A DNA stretch of 64,000 nucleotides from Enterococcus moraviensis ATCC BAA-383 (GTDB taxonomy: Bacteria; Bacillota; Bacilli; Lactobacillales; Enterococcaceae). The stretch is taken from assembly GCF_000407445.1 (NCBI RefSeq), contig NZ_ASWB01000003.1, positions 186,001-250,000 of the forward strand, given 5' to 3'. How positions within the stretch are numbered: position 1 is the first letter of the stretch; each line of letters opens with the position of its first letter. The position numbers and the translations under genes were made by a program. Below, in pieces: positions 1-10,537 of the stretch. The notes beneath the pieces were generated by a model that searched no databases, was not told the DNA's origin, and saw nothing but the letters and a program-made list of their open reading frames with translations.

Positions 1-2
1 AA

Positions 3-44
3 AAAAGATGGGAAGAACTACCTATCAGGTTCTTCCCATCTTTT
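3..44 (-). terminator. Intrinsic terminator after the M20 amidohydrolase gene
   Basis: A perfect 16-bp inverted repeat (arms 3-18 and 29-44, loop 19-28) has A-rich and T-rich ends, so it reads as a terminator on either strand. It lies 27 bp past the stop of the minus-strand gene ending at 71. Confidence 0.85.
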
Positions 45-70
45 AACAGCATCGTTATGACTGTGCCATT

Positions 71-1240
71 CTATTTATTTAAATACTCATATGCATATTG
101 CGCATACAACTCTGCTCCAATTTCCATTGCATCTTCATCCACATTAAAACGACCATGATGATGCGCCCACTGTGTATCTTTTTTCGGATTGCCACATCCT
201 ACTAAAGCAAAACAGCCAGACGTATTTTCGGTGAAATAACTAAAGTCTTCTCCTCCAGTAGTGGGTGGTTCTTGAATAAGGGCCTTCTCACCAAAACTTT
301 CCTTGATAATCTCTTGAGCAAACAACGCATCTTCTTCATCATTGATTACTGGTACCGTTCCATACTCATAGATTACAGTAGCAGTCCCACCATACATGGC
401 CGCAGTTTGCTCAGCATAACGTTTTAGAGCGTTCTCTACTCTATTACGTGTTTCGATACTAAAACAGCGTACAGTCCCTTCTAGGCGAGCATTTTCTGCA
501 ATAACATTAAAACGGGTACCAACATCCATTTTTCCAACTGTGACTACCACTGGGTCTAACGGATTCGTCTCTCTAGAAACAACCGTTTGCACGTTCATAA
601 CGAACGAGGAGGCGATCAACGCTGCATCCACACACGCATCCGGCATAGCACCATGACCACCGCGTCCTTTAAAGTCAATTGAAAAGATATCGGCTGAAGC
701 AAATGAAGATCCTACAACACAAGAAGCAGTTCCTGAAAGCATTTGCGACCAGATGTGAATACCAAAAACATCATCCACACCTTCCACTGCCCCTTGCGCA
801 ACCATCGCTTTTGCACCTTGTGCATTTTCTTCTGATGGCTGAAAAATAAATCGAACTGTTCCTTTTAATTGCGATTGAACTTCCTTTAATGCTTTCGCTG
901 CTGTCAACAACATCGCGGTGTGAGCATCATGACCGCACGCATGCATTTTCCCATCTTCTAAGGACTTATAAGCAATGTCTTCTGTTAATTCTTGAACAGG
1001 TAAGGCATCCATATCTGCACGTAAAGCAACTGTTTTGCCTGGCTTCTCACCTACAAGTTCTGCAATGATTCCAGTAGGTTCTGTCTTTCGATAGGGAATC
1101 CCTATTTTGTCTAATACTTCAGCAACTTTTTCAGTTGTTCTGAATTCTTCAAATTGTAACTCAGGATGTTGATGTAAGTCTCTTCGAAACTCAATCATTT
1201 CTCCTTTATACTTTTGAATCAATTCTTTTAATTCTTTCAT
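71..1240 (-). CDS. M20-family amidohydrolase (N-acyl amino acid / hippurate hydrolase type)
   Basis: A 389-residue metallopeptidase-fold amidase expected to cleave an acyl or aminoacyl amide in the cytoplasm; the substrate cannot be told from sequence. The metal site is visible: HACGHDAH at residues 100-107, the paired glutamates E137/E138 in PSEEN, a His in GIHIW, and GGEDF near the C-terminus. The metal-site His/Cys pattern is that of the hippurate hydrolase/IAA-amidohydrolase branch, and length matches that branch. It follows the membrane protein gene upstream by 15 bp, so the two are probably one operon and the membrane protein may bring in the substrate. Family is firm; a named substrate would be a guess. 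Confidence 0.85.
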   Translation of the reverse strand: MKELKELIQKYKGEMIEFRRDLHQHPELQFEEFRTTEKVAEVLDKIGIPYRKTEPTGIIAELVGEKPGKTVALRADMDALPVQELTEDIAYKSLEDGKMHACGHDAHTAMLLTAAKALKEVQSQLKGTVRFIFQPSEENAQGAKAMVAQGAVEGVDDVFGIHIWSQMLSGTASCVVGSSFASADIFSIDFKGRGGHGAMPDACVDAALIASSFVMNVQTVVSRETNPLDPVVVTVGKMDVGTRFNVIAENARLEGTVRCFSIETRNRVENALKRYAEQTAAMYGGTATVIYEYGTVPVINDEEDALFAQEIIKESFGEKALIQEPPTTGGEDFSYFTENTSGCFALVGCGNPKKDTQWAHHHGRFNVDEDAMEIGAELYAQYAYEYLNK

Positions 1241-1255
1241 GCTATTCCCTCATTT

Positions 1256-2455
1256 CTATAAACTCAATAAAATACTTGAAAAAATTCCTGCAAGTATCAC
1301 CGATACGATTGTAACAGTAATAAATCCTGCAACCAACATTGGTGGCATCATATGGCTGGTGAGTGCTTCTTTTTCCTTTTCATCTTCCGTCAAGGATTGG
1401 ATCACTTCATTGGTAATAATGTAATCTGCTGGGAAGCCATACAGAGCTGTGAGTGATACTGCAAACGCCATTTCTTTACTAACACCTAGCAGTCTCCCTA
1501 CAATCCCAGAAAAAATGTACATACCGATAACACCAATTACTATAATACCAACCATTGGTAAAAAGAGTTCTTCTAGCATTTCAGGTGTTGCTTTCTTTAA
1601 TCCATCAAAAATAAAAAGCATCAATCCTAATATAGCAAAACCAAAACTGTTTGCTTTCTTCAATGGTTGCTTTTCTAAAAATCCAATCGAAGAAGCTAGC
1701 ACTCCAAAAAATAAACATAATACAAAGGGACTGATCGATACAACCGGTGCGCACCAAACTGAAACATAATACGCAATCAAAGCTACAATCGCTAAACGAA
1801 ATATTCGTGAAAAATCCGTATGGTACTTTTTAGGGATCTTTTTAAATAATCTAGGAACGTCATTGTCCGTCGTAGTAGTTTGGGTTTCTTGCTCATGAAC
1901 TGGTGTCCATTCTCCACTACGGTATTTTTCCAGCATACGTTTACCTTCTTTTTTCAACATGATAGATGTTAAAGGATACCCAGCAAATCCCTGCATCACA
2001 TAAATCAAAATTGCTAATACAGATAAAGATGTCAGCCCAGCTGTTTGAGCTGCTTCAGACATAATCAACGATGAGACAACACCGCCAACCAGTGGTGGAA
2101 CTGCAACGAGAACCGTCTTTAAATCAAAAACGATCGACCCCACCGTCAATAATAATACAACAATACCTATAATACCCGAAAGTGTGATTACAATCGTTTT
2201 CCATTGATTAGCTAATTCTTTGATTGACAATAACGTCCCCATATTAGTAATCAAAAGGTACATTAGCAACGTCGCAACAACTGGTGGAATTCCCGCAATC
2301 TCAACAATATTTTCTGGAAAAAATGTCCAATACCCTATAACAAAGAGTACTGCACAAACGAAAACAGAAGAAATCCAAGCTTTTGTTTTATTTGATACAA
2401 TATCTCCAATGGACAGAATCGCCATCAGTAATGTGAAAGCTGTCATTTGTGCCAC
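1256..2455 (-). CDS. Polytopic membrane protein, possible transporter, family not recognised
   Basis: A 399-residue protein with about twelve hydrophobic segments in two halves, separated by a charged cytoplasmic-looking stretch near residues 165-215. Repeated small-residue and proline motifs (PPLVGGV, GFPADYI) sit inside membrane segments, as in secondary transporters. I do not recognise the family, so transport is inferred from topology and from the downstream amidohydrolase. The start is GTG at 2455, preceded by AAGGGGGAG at good spacing. The gene stands first in a two-gene minus-strand unit. Confidence 0.7.
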   Translation of the reverse strand: MAQMTAFTLLMAILSIGDIVSNKTKAWISSVFVCAVLFVIGYWTFFPENIVEIAGIPPVVATLLMYLLITNMGTLLSIKELANQWKTIVITLSGIIGIVVLLLTVGSIVFDLKTVLVAVPPLVGGVVSSLIMSEAAQTAGLTSLSVLAILIYVMQGFAGYPLTSIMLKKEGKRMLEKYRSGEWTPVHEQETQTTTTDNDVPRLFKKIPKKYHTDFSRIFRLAIVALIAYYVSVWCAPVVSISPFVLCLFFGVLASSIGFLEKQPLKKANSFGFAILGLMLFIFDGLKKATPEMLEELFLPMVGIIVIGVIGMYIFSGIVGRLLGVSKEMAFAVSLTALYGFPADYIITNEVIQSLTEDEKEKEALTSHMMPPMLVAGFITVTIVSVILAGIFSSILLSL

Positions 2456-2579
2456 AATAACTCCCCCTTAAAACTCCTTTTTTTGTCAGAAAATTCCGAC
2501 TAATAAAAGTATACTAAAAATTACACTCAGAATCAATAACATAACAAAAATTAAGAACTATTCTTTTCCAACACAAAAA

Positions 2580-2603
2580 GTCCTAAGAAAATATTCTTAG
2601 GAC
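2580..2603 (-). terminator. Terminator at the end of the ribosomal operon
   Basis: A 10-bp perfect inverted repeat (GTCCTAAGAA and its complement, 4-base loop) has A-tracts on its left and T-tracts on the complementary strand. It lies about 140 bp beyond rplQ. A second, weaker hairpin (TTCCCTG/CAGGGAA, about 2636-2664) comes first. The rest of 2456-2743 shows no gene. Confidence 0.7.
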
Positions 2604-2743
2604 AAAAAAATACACCTTATACTATGATGAGTGCTTCCCTGCCAAACCAAGTCTGACAGGGAAAGCGTTGAGCTAGACTAGGAGTCGCCTCCAACATCAT
2701 AACACTCTAAAAGAATCATCTATAAAGTGACGGTATAGTTTGA

Positions 2744-3127
2744 TTATTTAACAAATTCGATAATTACCATTGGTGCTGCATCTCCGCGTCTTGGTTCTGT
2801 CTTCAAGATACGAGTGTAACCACCTTGGCGTTCAGCGTAACGAGGTGCAAGATCGTTGAATAGTTTTTGTAAAGCTGATTCAACAACAACTGCTTCGTTT
2901 TCTTCACGAACACTAGCAACTTCATTACGTACATAAGTAGCTGCTTGACGACGTGCATGAAGATCTCCACGTTTGCCTAAAGTAATCATTTTTTCTGTAG
3001 TCGAACGAATTTCTTTCGCACGAGCTTCAGTCGTAACGATACGTTCATTGATAATTAAATCAGTAGTTAAGTCACGCAACATTGCCTTACGTTGGCTTGA
3101 TGTGCGTCCTAATTTACGATAACCCAC
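2744..3127 (-). CDS. rplQ: 50S ribosomal protein L17
   Basis: Large-subunit protein near the peptide exit tunnel, 127 residues, full length for Firmicutes. The N-terminal [13 protein letters not shown] segment and the C-terminal PRRGDAAPM are characteristic. The start is GTG at 3127 with GGAGG eight bases upstream. It is the last gene of the alpha segment, 27 bp after rpoA. Confidence 0.98.
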   Translation of the reverse strand: MGYRKLGRTSSQRKAMLRDLTTDLIINERIVTTEARAKEIRSTTEKMITLGKRGDLHARRQAATYVRNEVASVREENEAVVVESALQKLFNDLAPRYAERQGGYTRILKTEPRRGDAAPMVIIEFVK

Positions 3128-3154
3128 GTTGGTTTTCCTCCTTCGTAAAAAGTA

Positions 3155-4093
3155 TTAATCGTCTTTACGTAAGCCTAAACCTAAATCATGTAGTTTTAGT
3201 TTAACCTCTTCAAGAGATTTACGACCTAAATTACGTACTTTGATCATTTCTGGTTCAGATTTATTTGTAAGTTCTTGTACAGTGTTAATACCTGCACGTT
3301 TTAAACAGTTGTATGAACGAACAGACAAGTCTAGTTCTTCGATGGTCATTTCTAGCATTTTTTCTTTTTGTGTTTCTTCTTTTTCAACCATGATTTCAGC
3401 GTTTTTCGCTTCATCAGTAAGGTTAACAAAGATGTCTAAATGCTCCGTCATAATCTTAGCAGCTAAGCTAAGGGCTTCTTGAGGAATGATTGAACCATCA
3501 GTCCATATTTCCATTGTTAATTTGTCGAAATCATCACGACGACCAACACGAGTGTTTTCTACTTGGTAGTTGACACGACGAACTGGTGTATAGATGGAGT
3601 CAACAGGGAGAACACCAATCGGCATATCTTCCTTTTTGTTTTCGTCTGCTTGAACATAGCCACGACCAGGTTTCACTGTTAAGCGAGCATGGAAAGTAGC
3701 TCCTTCAGAGACACTACAGATAATTAAATCTTTATTCAAGATCTCAACATCGCTGTCGACGATAATATCGCCAGCAGTTACTGTAGCAGGTCCTGTAATA
3801 TCGATCTCAAGGGTTTTTTCTTCTTCTGCATAAAGCTTTAATGCTAAACCTTTAATATTCAAAATAATTTGAGTTACGTCTTCTCGTACACCTTTAATTG
3901 TAGAAAATTCATGTAACACACCATCGATTTGAATATTGGTAATAGCCGCTCCCGGTAAAGAAGACAATAAAATACGACGTAGAGAATTGCCTAAAGTAGT
4001 CCCGTAACCTCTTTCCAGTGGTTCAACGACGAACTTGCCATAATCTCTATTTTCATCAATTTTTTCGATTCTTGGTTTTTCAAATTCAATCAT
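3155..4093 (-). CDS. rpoA: RNA polymerase alpha subunit
   Basis: 312 residues, the usual Gram-positive length. The N-terminal dimerisation domain (about 1-230) contains the [12 protein letters not shown] assembly motif. An acidic linker follows, then the C-terminal domain (about 250-312) with the helix-hairpin-helix signature [11 protein letters not shown] that contacts UP-element DNA and activators. An SD of AAAGGGG precedes the ATG by 11 bases. Its place between rpsK and rplQ ties polymerase supply to ribosome synthesis. Confidence 0.98.
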   Translation of the reverse strand: MIEFEKPRIEKIDENRDYGKFVVEPLERGYGTTLGNSLRRILLSSLPGAAITNIQIDGVLHEFSTIKGVREDVTQIILNIKGLALKLYAEEEKTLEIDITGPATVTAGDIIVDSDVEILNKDLIICSVSEGATFHARLTVKPGRGYVQADENKKEDMPIGVLPVDSIYTPVRRVNYQVENTRVGRRDDFDKLTMEIWTDGSIIPQEALSLAAKIMTEHLDIFVNLTDEAKNAEIMVEKEETQKEKMLEMTIEELDLSVRSYNCLKRAGINTVQELTNKSEPEMIKVRNLGRKSLEEVKLKLHDLGLGLRKDD

Positions 4094-4173
4094 TCTTATC
4101 TATACCCCTTTCAAAACGAAAAGTGTCTTGTTCAATGACGTTCTTAATTCAAACTCAGAATGAGTGGCACTCA

Positions 4174-4563
4174 TTAAACACGACGGCGTTTTGGAGGGCG
4201 GCATCCATTATGAGGAACTGGAGTCACGTCACGAATTGCAGTCACTTCTAAACCTGTTGCTTGCAATGAACGAATCGCTGCTTCACGTCCAGAACCAGGT
4301 CCTTTAACTGTTACATCAACAGTTTTAAGTCCGTGTTCTTGTGCTGCTTTAGTTGCAGCTTCTGCGGCCATTTGAGCTGCAAACGGTGTTGATTTTTTGC
4401 TTCCTTTAAAACCTAATGAACCTGCAGATGACCATGCTAATGCATTACCATGACTGTCAGTGATCATTACAATTGTATTATTGAATGTAGAATGGATATG
4501 TGCAATCCCAGTTTCTATATTCTTTTTCACACGGCGTTTACGACTAACTTTTTTTGCTGCCAT
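4174..4563 (-). CDS. rpsK: 30S ribosomal protein S11
   Basis: Small-subunit platform protein, 129 residues. It has the family core [12 protein letters not shown] and the conserved basic C-terminal tail [14 protein letters not shown] start with an SD. It is separated from rpsM by 27 bp and from rpoA by about 80 bp. Confidence 0.98.
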   Translation of the reverse strand: MAAKKVSRKRRVKKNIETGIAHIHSTFNNTIVMITDSHGNALAWSSAGSLGFKGSKKSTPFAAQMAAEAATKAAQEHGLKTVDVTVKGPGSGREAAIRSLQATGLEVTAIRDVTPVPHNGCRPPKRRRV

Positions 4564-4590
4564 GAGGATCTAACCTCCTTCACTTAGGAA

Positions 4591-4956
4591 TTATTTTTTC
4601 TTGCCTGCTACAGTACGAGCTGGGCCTTTACGAGTACGTGCATTGTTTTTCGTGTTTTGTCCACGAGTTGGTAATCCACGACGGTGACGGATTCCACGGT
4701 ATGAACCGATTTCCATCAAGCGTTTGATGTTCAAGTTCACTTCACGACGAAGATCACCTTCAATTTTTAACTTATCAATTTCCGCACGGATAGCATCTGT
4801 TTGTTCGTTTGTTAAGTCACGAACGCGAATATCTTCAGATACGCCAACGTTTGCTAAAACTTTCTTAGCAGTAGTGTTACCAATACCAAAAATATAAGTA
4901 AGGGAAATTACTACACGTTTATCACGAGGGATGTCTACTCCTGCAATACGAGCCAT
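4591..4956 (-). CDS. rpsM: 30S ribosomal protein S13
   Basis: Head protein of the small subunit that contacts the P-site tRNA and the B1 bridges, 121 residues. [13 protein letters not shown] at the start, YIFGIG, and the basic tail [18 protein letters not shown] are diagnostic. It lies 18 bp after rpmJ, the usual alpha-operon order. Confidence 0.98.
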   Translation of the reverse strand: MARIAGVDIPRDKRVVISLTYIFGIGNTTAKKVLANVGVSEDIRVRDLTNEQTDAIRAEIDKLKIEGDLRREVNLNIKRLMEIGSYRGIRHRRGLPTRGQNTKNNARTRKGPARTVAGKKK

Positions 4957-4974
4957 TCTACGTTACACCTCCTA

Positions 4975-5091
4975 TTATCCTTGACGTTGTTTATGTTTTG
5001 GATTTGCTGGGCAAATGACCATAACACGTCCTTTACGGCGAATTACTTTACAATGTTCACACATTGGTTTTACTGATGGTCTTACTTTCAT
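4975..5091 (-). CDS. rpmJ: 50S ribosomal protein L36
   Basis: A 38-codon gene. Translation gives [16 protein letters not shown]... ending in KHKQRQG. The zinc-ribbon ligands C11, C14, C27 and a C-terminal His are all present, so this is the zinc-containing form. A TAA stop at 4975-4977 leaves 18 bp before rpsM, and infA ends 32 bp upstream. Confidence 0.97.
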   Translation of the reverse strand: MKVRPSVKPMCEHCKVIRRKGRVMVICPANPKHKQRQG

Positions 5092-5123
5092 GATAATACC
5101 TCCCTGAATTTTACGGAGTACAA

Positions 5124-5342
5124 TTATTTAAAGCGATAAGTGATTCGACCACGAGTTAAATCATATGGAGATAACTCTACAGTCACTTTATCCCCAGGTA
5201 AAATTCGAATATAATGCATACGGATCTTACCGGAAACAGTAGCAAGAACTTGGTGTCCATTTTCTAGTTCAACTTTAAACATTGCATTCGGCAAAGTTTC
5301 GACGACTGTACCTTCGACTTCAATCATATCTTCTTTAGCCAC
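5124..5342 (-). CDS. infA: Translation initiation factor IF-1
   Basis: 72-residue OB-fold factor that binds the ribosomal A site during initiation. The start is GTG at 5342 ([11 protein letters not shown]), set by a perfect AAGGAGGT seven bases upstream; the frame stays open 12 codons further but that runs through the SD. The core motifs [19 protein letters not shown] and [10 protein letters not shown] are intact. It heads the alpha segment and has its own likely promoter upstream. Confidence 0.97.
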   Translation of the reverse strand: MAKEDMIEVEGTVVETLPNAMFKVELENGHQVLATVSGKIRMHYIRILPGDKVTVELSPYDLTRGRITYRFK

Positions 5343-5459
5343 GCACAGTACCTCCTTGTACTTGTTTCGCATTTTCACACGATAAAATGGCGGAAACTTC
5401 AGCTCCCACCTAGAATTTTCAATTAAGCTTCCACAAAAAGGTAGAAGTCGGACTGATAT

Positions 5460-5488
5460 ATTCTATCATAAACTATTCTATTTGGCAA
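5460..5488 (-). promoter_or_regulatory. Predicted internal promoter for infA-rpmJ-rpsM-rpsK-rpoA-rplQ
   Basis: On the minus strand TTGCCA (5483-5488) and TAGAAT (5460-5465) are separated by exactly 17 bp, a good sigma-A match. It lies in the 194-bp gap between adk and infA, about 120 bp upstream of the infA start. Confidence 0.65.
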
Positions 5489-5536
5489 GAGAATCTGAAT
5501 CAAACACAAATGGTAAGCTTGCGGCTAATCAGATAG

Positions 5537-6229
<693 letters not shown>

Positions 6230-6230
6230 C

Positions 6231-6386
6231 TAGCGAGAGTTAAGGTCGCGACGGAAGTGTCTAGCTCCGAGAAATAAGAGGGAATTCACAAAAATTAAAA
6301 ATTTTAGTGAACTTCAGATTATTTCCGAAGGAGCTTGCTTCTGTCCCGCCGTATATGTGCTGAGGATGATCCTCAACACACGACTC
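6231..6386 (-). repeat. Long imperfect palindrome between secY and adk
   Basis: The 199-bp secY-adk gap holds nested inverted repeats. Outer arms at 6254-6276 and 6319-6341 pair imperfectly (GAAG...AGCTCC...GAAATAA). An inner near-perfect hairpin has arms 6285-6296 and 6300-6311, and a small TGAGGAT/ATCCTCA hairpin lies at 6361-6375. There is no U-tract and no ORF. It could be an RNA processing or attenuation structure, or a dispersed intergenic repeat; the class is not established. Confidence 0.5.
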
Positions 6387-7685
6387 TTACTTATTGATAA
6401 AGCCAACATATTGACGTTTCAACATTAAACCTTCTAACTGTTTCGCTGTTTCTAAAGCAACACCTATTACAATCAGTAAGCTTGTTCCTCCTAAACCGAT
6501 AGATTGCGGTAACTTCCAAATCATTTGTGCAATAATTGGTAGTAATGCAACTAAACCTAGGAAAATAGAACCGACAACACTTAGTCTCATTAACATTCCA
6601 GAAATATATTCTTCTGTCCCTTTACCTGGTCGTACACTTGGAATATAACTTCCTTGTTTTTGTAAGTTTTCCGCTAATTTCTCAGGGTTAACTTGAACAA
6701 ATGCATAGAAGAATGTAAAAGCAACGATCAGCACAGTGTATATAATAGCACCTGGAACGGTATTGTAACTAAAAATTTGTGTCATTATATCATACCAACC
6801 TTCACCAGAATAATTCTTAGAGAAGGCTTGTAAAACAGCGTTCGGCGTAGCAATCAACGAACTTGCAAAGATAACTGGGATAACACCCGCAGCATTTACT
6901 TTTAACGGTAAATAACTACTTGTTGGTGCACCAGAAACGCGTTTTGTATATTGGATTGGAATTTTTCGTTCTGCCTGCTGGAAAAAGGTTACTAATGTAA
7001 CAACAGCCAATATTGCAATAATCAATATCACGATAAAGATAACAGATTGCCAAATTCTAGAAGATTCAATATTGATAAAGTAATCATCAATGATTTCTTT
7101 GATCCCTTCTGGTACGCGGGAAATAATCCCGGCGAAGATGATCATTGACACACCATTTCCGATTCCCTTTTCAGTAATTTGCTCTCCTAACCATGTAACA
7201 AACATTGTTCCACCTGTTAAAATCACAGCAATCATCACAAAAGTGTTGATATTAGGATTTTTTACGATCCCTGTTTGACTTAAACTTTGAAATCCAGCAG
7301 TAATCCCCATTGACTGAGCAATACCCAAGACAATCGTTAGATATCTTGTTGCTTGATTCAATTTCTTACGTCCAACTTCACCTTGCTTCGACCATTCTAC
7401 GAACTTGGGAATGATATCCATTTGTAACAGTTGGATAATGATCGATGCTGTAATGTAAGGCGAAACCCCCATCGAGAAGATGGAGAAATTTTGCATTGCA
7501 CTACCGCTGACCATATTCAACATATTTAAAAATGGTAAATTGCTCAAGTCTTGCAAACCTTTTGCATTTACGCCAGGTACAGTTATATGCGCACCTAAAC
7601 GAAATACAAAAAGAATGAATACAGTAAACAAAATTTTTGATCTAATGTCTTTGACTTTAAAAGCGTCTTTTAATAGTTTAAACAT
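6387..7685 (-). CDS. secY: Preprotein translocase subunit SecY
   Basis: Channel-forming subunit of the Sec translocon, 432 residues with ten predicted membrane helices. It begins KDIRSKILFTVFILFVFRLGAH, carries the plug-region PFLNMLNM and the cytosolic loop RRIPIQYTKR-like segment (ERKIPIQYTKR). Its ATG overlaps the rplO stop (TAATG), so its translation is probably coupled to L15. Confidence 0.97.
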   Translation of the reverse strand: MFKLLKDAFKVKDIRSKILFTVFILFVFRLGAHITVPGVNAKGLQDLSNLPFLNMLNMVSGSAMQNFSIFSMGVSPYITASIIIQLLQMDIIPKFVEWSKQGEVGRKKLNQATRYLTIVLGIAQSMGITAGFQSLSQTGIVKNPNINTFVMIAVILTGGTMFVTWLGEQITEKGIGNGVSMIIFAGIISRVPEGIKEIIDDYFINIESSRIWQSVIFIVILIIAILAVVTLVTFFQQAERKIPIQYTKRVSGAPTSSYLPLKVNAAGVIPVIFASSLIATPNAVLQAFSKNYSGEGWYDIMTQIFSYNTVPGAIIYTVLIVAFTFFYAFVQVNPEKLAENLQKQGSYIPSVRPGKGTEEYISGMLMRLSVVGSIFLGLVALLPIIAQMIWKLPQSIGLGGTSLLIVIGVALETAKQLEGLMLKRQYVGFINK

Positions 7686-8128
7686 TAGATCACCTCGATT
7701 GATCCACCAGCTGCAACAATTGCTTCTTCTGCTGCTTTAGAGAATTTAGCTGCTTTCACAGTTAATTTTTTAGTTGTTAATTCACCGTTAGCAAGAACTT
7801 TGATTCCAGCTTTTTCGTTTTTAACGATTCCAGCTTCGATCAATCCTACAGGTGTTACTTCAGTTCCATCTTCGAAACGATTTAAGACATCTAAGTTGAT
7901 GACTGCATAATCTTTACGGTTGATGTTCGTGAAGCCACGTTTTGGTAAACGACGGAATAATGGAGTTTGACCCCCTTCAAATCCTAGTCTTACACCACCG
8001 CCTGAACGAGCTTTTTGCCCTTTTTGTCCACGGCCAGATGTTTTACCATTACCAGATGAAGTACCACGTCCAACACGGTTACGTACTTGGCGTGAACCTT
8101 CAGCAGGTTTCAATTCATGAAGTTTCAT
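7685..8128 (-). CDS. rplO: 50S ribosomal protein L15
   Basis: 147 residues. Glycine- and arginine-rich N-terminal extension ([19 protein letters not shown]) that threads into 23S rRNA, followed by the globular domain. The TAA stop shares one base with the secY start. It is 36 bp after rpmD. Confidence 0.98.
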   Translation of the reverse strand: MKLHELKPAEGSRQVRNRVGRGTSSGNGKTSGRGQKGQKARSGGGVRLGFEGGQTPLFRRLPKRGFTNINRKDYAVINLDVLNRFEDGTEVTPVGLIEAGIVKNEKAGIKVLANGELTTKKLTVKAAKFSKAAEEAIVAAGGSIEVI

Positions 8129-8164
8129 TGGTTTGGCACCTCCTTAACAATGTACTATTGTAAA

Positions 8165-8344
8165 TTAAACTTCTTCAACGTCCACTAAATGAGACACAGT
8201 GTTGATCATACCTTTAATGGCAACATTATCAGGTTTGACAACAGAGCTGTTTACTTTTCCTAAACCTAATGCTTTAACTGTATCTTTTTGGTTTTGAGGA
8301 CGTCCGATGATGCTGCGTTTTAATGTAACTTTTAATTCAGCCAT
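8165..8344 (-). CDS. rpmD: 50S ribosomal protein L30
   Basis: A 59-residue protein read directly from the [30 protein letters not shown] and the C-terminal SHLVDVEEV, the standard short bacterial L30. Its ATG at 8344 follows the rpsE stop by 13 bp with AAGGAGG in between. It lies in its normal place between rpsE and rplO. Confidence 0.97.
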   Translation of the reverse strand: MAELKVTLKRSIIGRPQNQKDTVKALGLGKVNSSVVKPDNVAIKGMINTVSHLVDVEEV

Positions 8345-8357
8345 TCTTATGTCCTCC

Positions 8358-8858
8358 TTATCCTAAAATTTCTTCTACAGATTTACCACGAAGTGCTGCC
8401 ACTTCTTCGGCACGTTTTAATTGTTTTAACCCTTCAACTGTTGCGCGAACAACGTTGATTGGAGTGTTTGAACCTAATGATTTTGATGTAATATCTGCTA
8501 CACCAGCTAATTCCAATACGGCACGAACTGGTCCACCAGCGGCTACCCCAGAACCTTCTACTGCAGGTTTCATAAGGATACGGCCACCACCGAATACCCC
8601 AATCACTTCGTGAGGGATACTAGAACCAACCATAGGTACTTCCACTAAGTTTTTCTTCGCGTCTTCGATTGCTTTACGGATTGCTTCTGGCACTTCTTGT
8701 GCTTTACCAGTCCCAAAGCCAACGTGACCGTTTTTATCTCCCACAACAACTAATGCTGCAAAGCGTAGACGACGTCCACCTTTAACAACTTTCGTTACAC
8801 GGTTGATAGAAACCACGCGGTCTTCTAATTCCAAGTGTTTTGGATCAATATAAACCAT
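8358..8858 (-). CDS. rpsE: 30S ribosomal protein S5
   Basis: 166 residues. The N-terminal double-stranded-RNA-binding domain contains [22 protein letters not shown], the loop where spectinomycin-resistance changes map, with wild-type-looking sequence. The C-terminal domain has [15 protein letters not shown] start with GGAGG upstream. Takes part in decoding fidelity and helicase activity of the 30S. Confidence 0.98.
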   Translation of the reverse strand: MVYIDPKHLELEDRVVSINRVTKVVKGGRRLRFAALVVVGDKNGHVGFGTGKAQEVPEAIRKAIEDAKKNLVEVPMVGSSIPHEVIGVFGGGRILMKPAVEGSGVAAGGPVRAVLELAGVADITSKSLGSNTPINVVRATVEGLKQLKRAEEVAALRGKSVEEILG

Positions 8859-8878
8859 GAATGGTGTTCCTCCTTCTC

Positions 8879-9235
8879 CTAAAATTCTAGTCCATTTTCA
8901 CGCGCTGCTTCAGCTAAAGCTTGCACGCGGCCATGGTAAAGGTATCCACCACGGTCAAAGACTACTACTTTAACGCCTTTTTCAGCGGCACGTTCAGCGA
9001 TTAATTTACCAACAGCTGCGGCTGTTTCTGTTTTGTTTCCACCTGAAATTTCTTTATCTAAGGCAGAGGCACTTGCTAGCGTTACACCCGCTACGTCATC
9101 AATAATTTGCGCGTAGATGTTTTTGTTAGAACGGAATACGTTCAAGCGTGGGCACTCAGCAGTACCAGAGATTTTGTTACGTACACGACGATGTCTCTTT
9201 TGGCGTGTTTTGTTTTTATCTGGTTTTGTAATCAC
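8879..9235 (-). CDS. rplR: 50S ribosomal protein L18
   Basis: 118-residue 5S-rRNA-binding protein. GTG at 9235 (VITKPDKNK) is chosen: the GTG three codons upstream lies inside the SD GAGGTGA itself. Conserved [26 protein letters not shown] and the C-terminal [15 protein letters not shown] are present. It lies 20 bp before rpsE. Confidence 0.96.
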   Translation of the reverse strand: MITKPDKNKTRQKRHRRVRNKISGTAECPRLNVFRSNKNIYAQIIDDVAGVTLASASALDKEISGGNKTETAAAVGKLIAERAAEKGVKVVVFDRGGYLYHGRVQALAEAARENGLEF

Positions 9236-9331
9236 AATTGTCACCTCTTTATATTTGCTAGCTATTAAGCTGCGATAGACAACGGATCGTTATTTTTCAA
9301 ACTGAATTGAAAAATAACTCTCAAGCTGCTA

Positions 9332-9868
9332 TTATTTACCAGTTTTACCTTCTTTACGACGTACGAATTCGCCAACATAACGGATTCCTTTGCCTTTATA
9401 AGGTTCTGGAGGACGAGTACCACGAATATTCGCTGCTAATTCACCAACGTGTTCTTTGTTAGCGCCTTTTACAACTACTTGTGTATTCGAAGGTACTTCT
9501 ACAGTTACACCAGCTGGTGGTGTAATTTCTACTGGATGAGAATACCCAACGTTAAGAACTAATGTAGTCCCTTGCATTTGGGCACGGTACCCAACCCCGA
9601 TAAGTTCAAGAGCTTTTTCAAAGCCTGTACTTACACCAACAACCATGTTGTTGAAGTTCGCACGAGTTGTTCCGTGAATTGTTTTCATGTCTTTGCTATC
9701 ATTTGGACGAGTGAAAGTTACTTCGTTTCCTTCGATATTCATTGTGATATCAGCAGAAAATTCACGTGTTAATTCACCTTTAGGTCCTTTTACAGTAATG
9801 TTGTTTCCTTCTTGTTTGACTTCAACGCCAGCAGGAAGTACAACGATTTTATTACCAATACGGCTCAC
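9332..9868 (-). CDS. rplF: 50S ribosomal protein L6
   Basis: 178 residues, two similar RNA-binding domains. The C-terminal signature [16 protein letters not shown] near the factor-binding centre is intact. GTG start at 9868 behind GGAGGTGTCTCTAA. The 96-bp gap to rplR contains a short AACTG/ATTTTTCAA-type hairpin only. Confidence 0.97.
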   Translation of the reverse strand: MSRIGNKIVVLPAGVEVKQEGNNITVKGPKGELTREFSADITMNIEGNEVTFTRPNDSKDMKTIHGTTRANFNNMVVGVSTGFEKALELIGVGYRAQMQGTTLVLNVGYSHPVEITPPAGVTVEVPSNTQVVVKGANKEHVGELAANIRGTRPPEPYKGKGIRYVGEFVRRKEGKTGK

Positions 9869-9899
9869 TTAGAGACACCTCCTTGTGTGTTTTTTTAAA

Positions 9900-10298
9900 T
9901 TACCATACGTAGGCGATTACTTCGCCGCCGATGTTTTTAGCTCTTGCTTCTTTATCAGTTACAACACCTTCAGAAGTAGAGATAATCGCGATTCCTAGAC
10001 CATTCAATACTTTAGGTACTTCGTCAGATTTGACATAAGCACGTAAACCTGGTTTAGAAATACGTTTTAAGTTTGTGATAACACGTTCTTCGTTTTTACC
10101 GTATTTAAGGAAAACACGAATCACGCCTTGTTTGTCATCTTCGATATATTCTACATCGCGTACAAAACCTTCACGTTTCAAGATTTCAGCGATATCACGT
10201 TTGATTTTTGACGCAGGCACTTCTAAGCTTTCATGTTTAACCATGTTTGCATTACGAATGCGCGTTAGAAAATCTGCAATTGGATCTGTCATGACCAT
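9900..10298 (-). CDS. rpsH: 30S ribosomal protein S8
   Basis: 132 residues; binds 16S helix 21 and in other bacteria represses the spc operon by binding its mRNA. Starts [16 protein letters not shown] and ends [15 protein letters not shown], both diagnostic. ATG at 10298 lies 11 bases after GGAGG; the second ATG two codons later is an alternative. Confidence 0.97.
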   Translation of the reverse strand: MVMTDPIADFLTRIRNANMVKHESLEVPASKIKRDIAEILKREGFVRDVEYIEDDKQGVIRVFLKYGKNEERVITNLKRISKPGLRAYVKSDEVPKVLNGLGIAIISTSEGVVTDKEARAKNIGGEVIAYVW

Positions 10299-10333
10299 TG
10301 AACTATTTACCTCCTTTATGCGAGTTTACTTGT

Positions 10334-10519
10334 TTACCAGCTAGCTTTCTTCACGCCGGGAATTTGACCTTTATAGGCAAGTTCGCGGAAGCAAATACGG
10401 CAAAGATGAAATTTACGATAAACTGAATGTGGACGTCCGCAACGTTCACAACGAGTATACGCTTGTGTTGAATGTTTTGCAGGGCGTTTGTTTTTAGCAA
10501 TCATTGATTTTTTAGCCAC
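10334..10519 (-). CDS. rpsN: 30S ribosomal protein S14, zinc type
   Basis: The short 61-residue form with two CxxC pairs (CERC and CRIC), so it binds zinc, unlike the longer zinc-free paralogue used under zinc limitation. GTG start at 10519 behind AAAAGGAGG. It sits between rplE and rpsH. Confidence 0.97.
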   Translation of the reverse strand: MAKKSMIAKNKRPAKHSTQAYTRCERCGRPHSVYRKFHLCRICFRELAYKGQIPGVKKASW

Positions 10520-10537
10520 GTAGTTCGCCTCCTTTTA

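Noticed and set aside
1449-1769. Plus-strand frame of 106 codons opposite the membrane protein gene
   Set aside because: Antisense shadow of a long gene with a clear reading frame, no SD, low-complexity composition. The same holds for the other small frames opposite rpoA, rplN, rplV, secY, fusA and the glycosidases.
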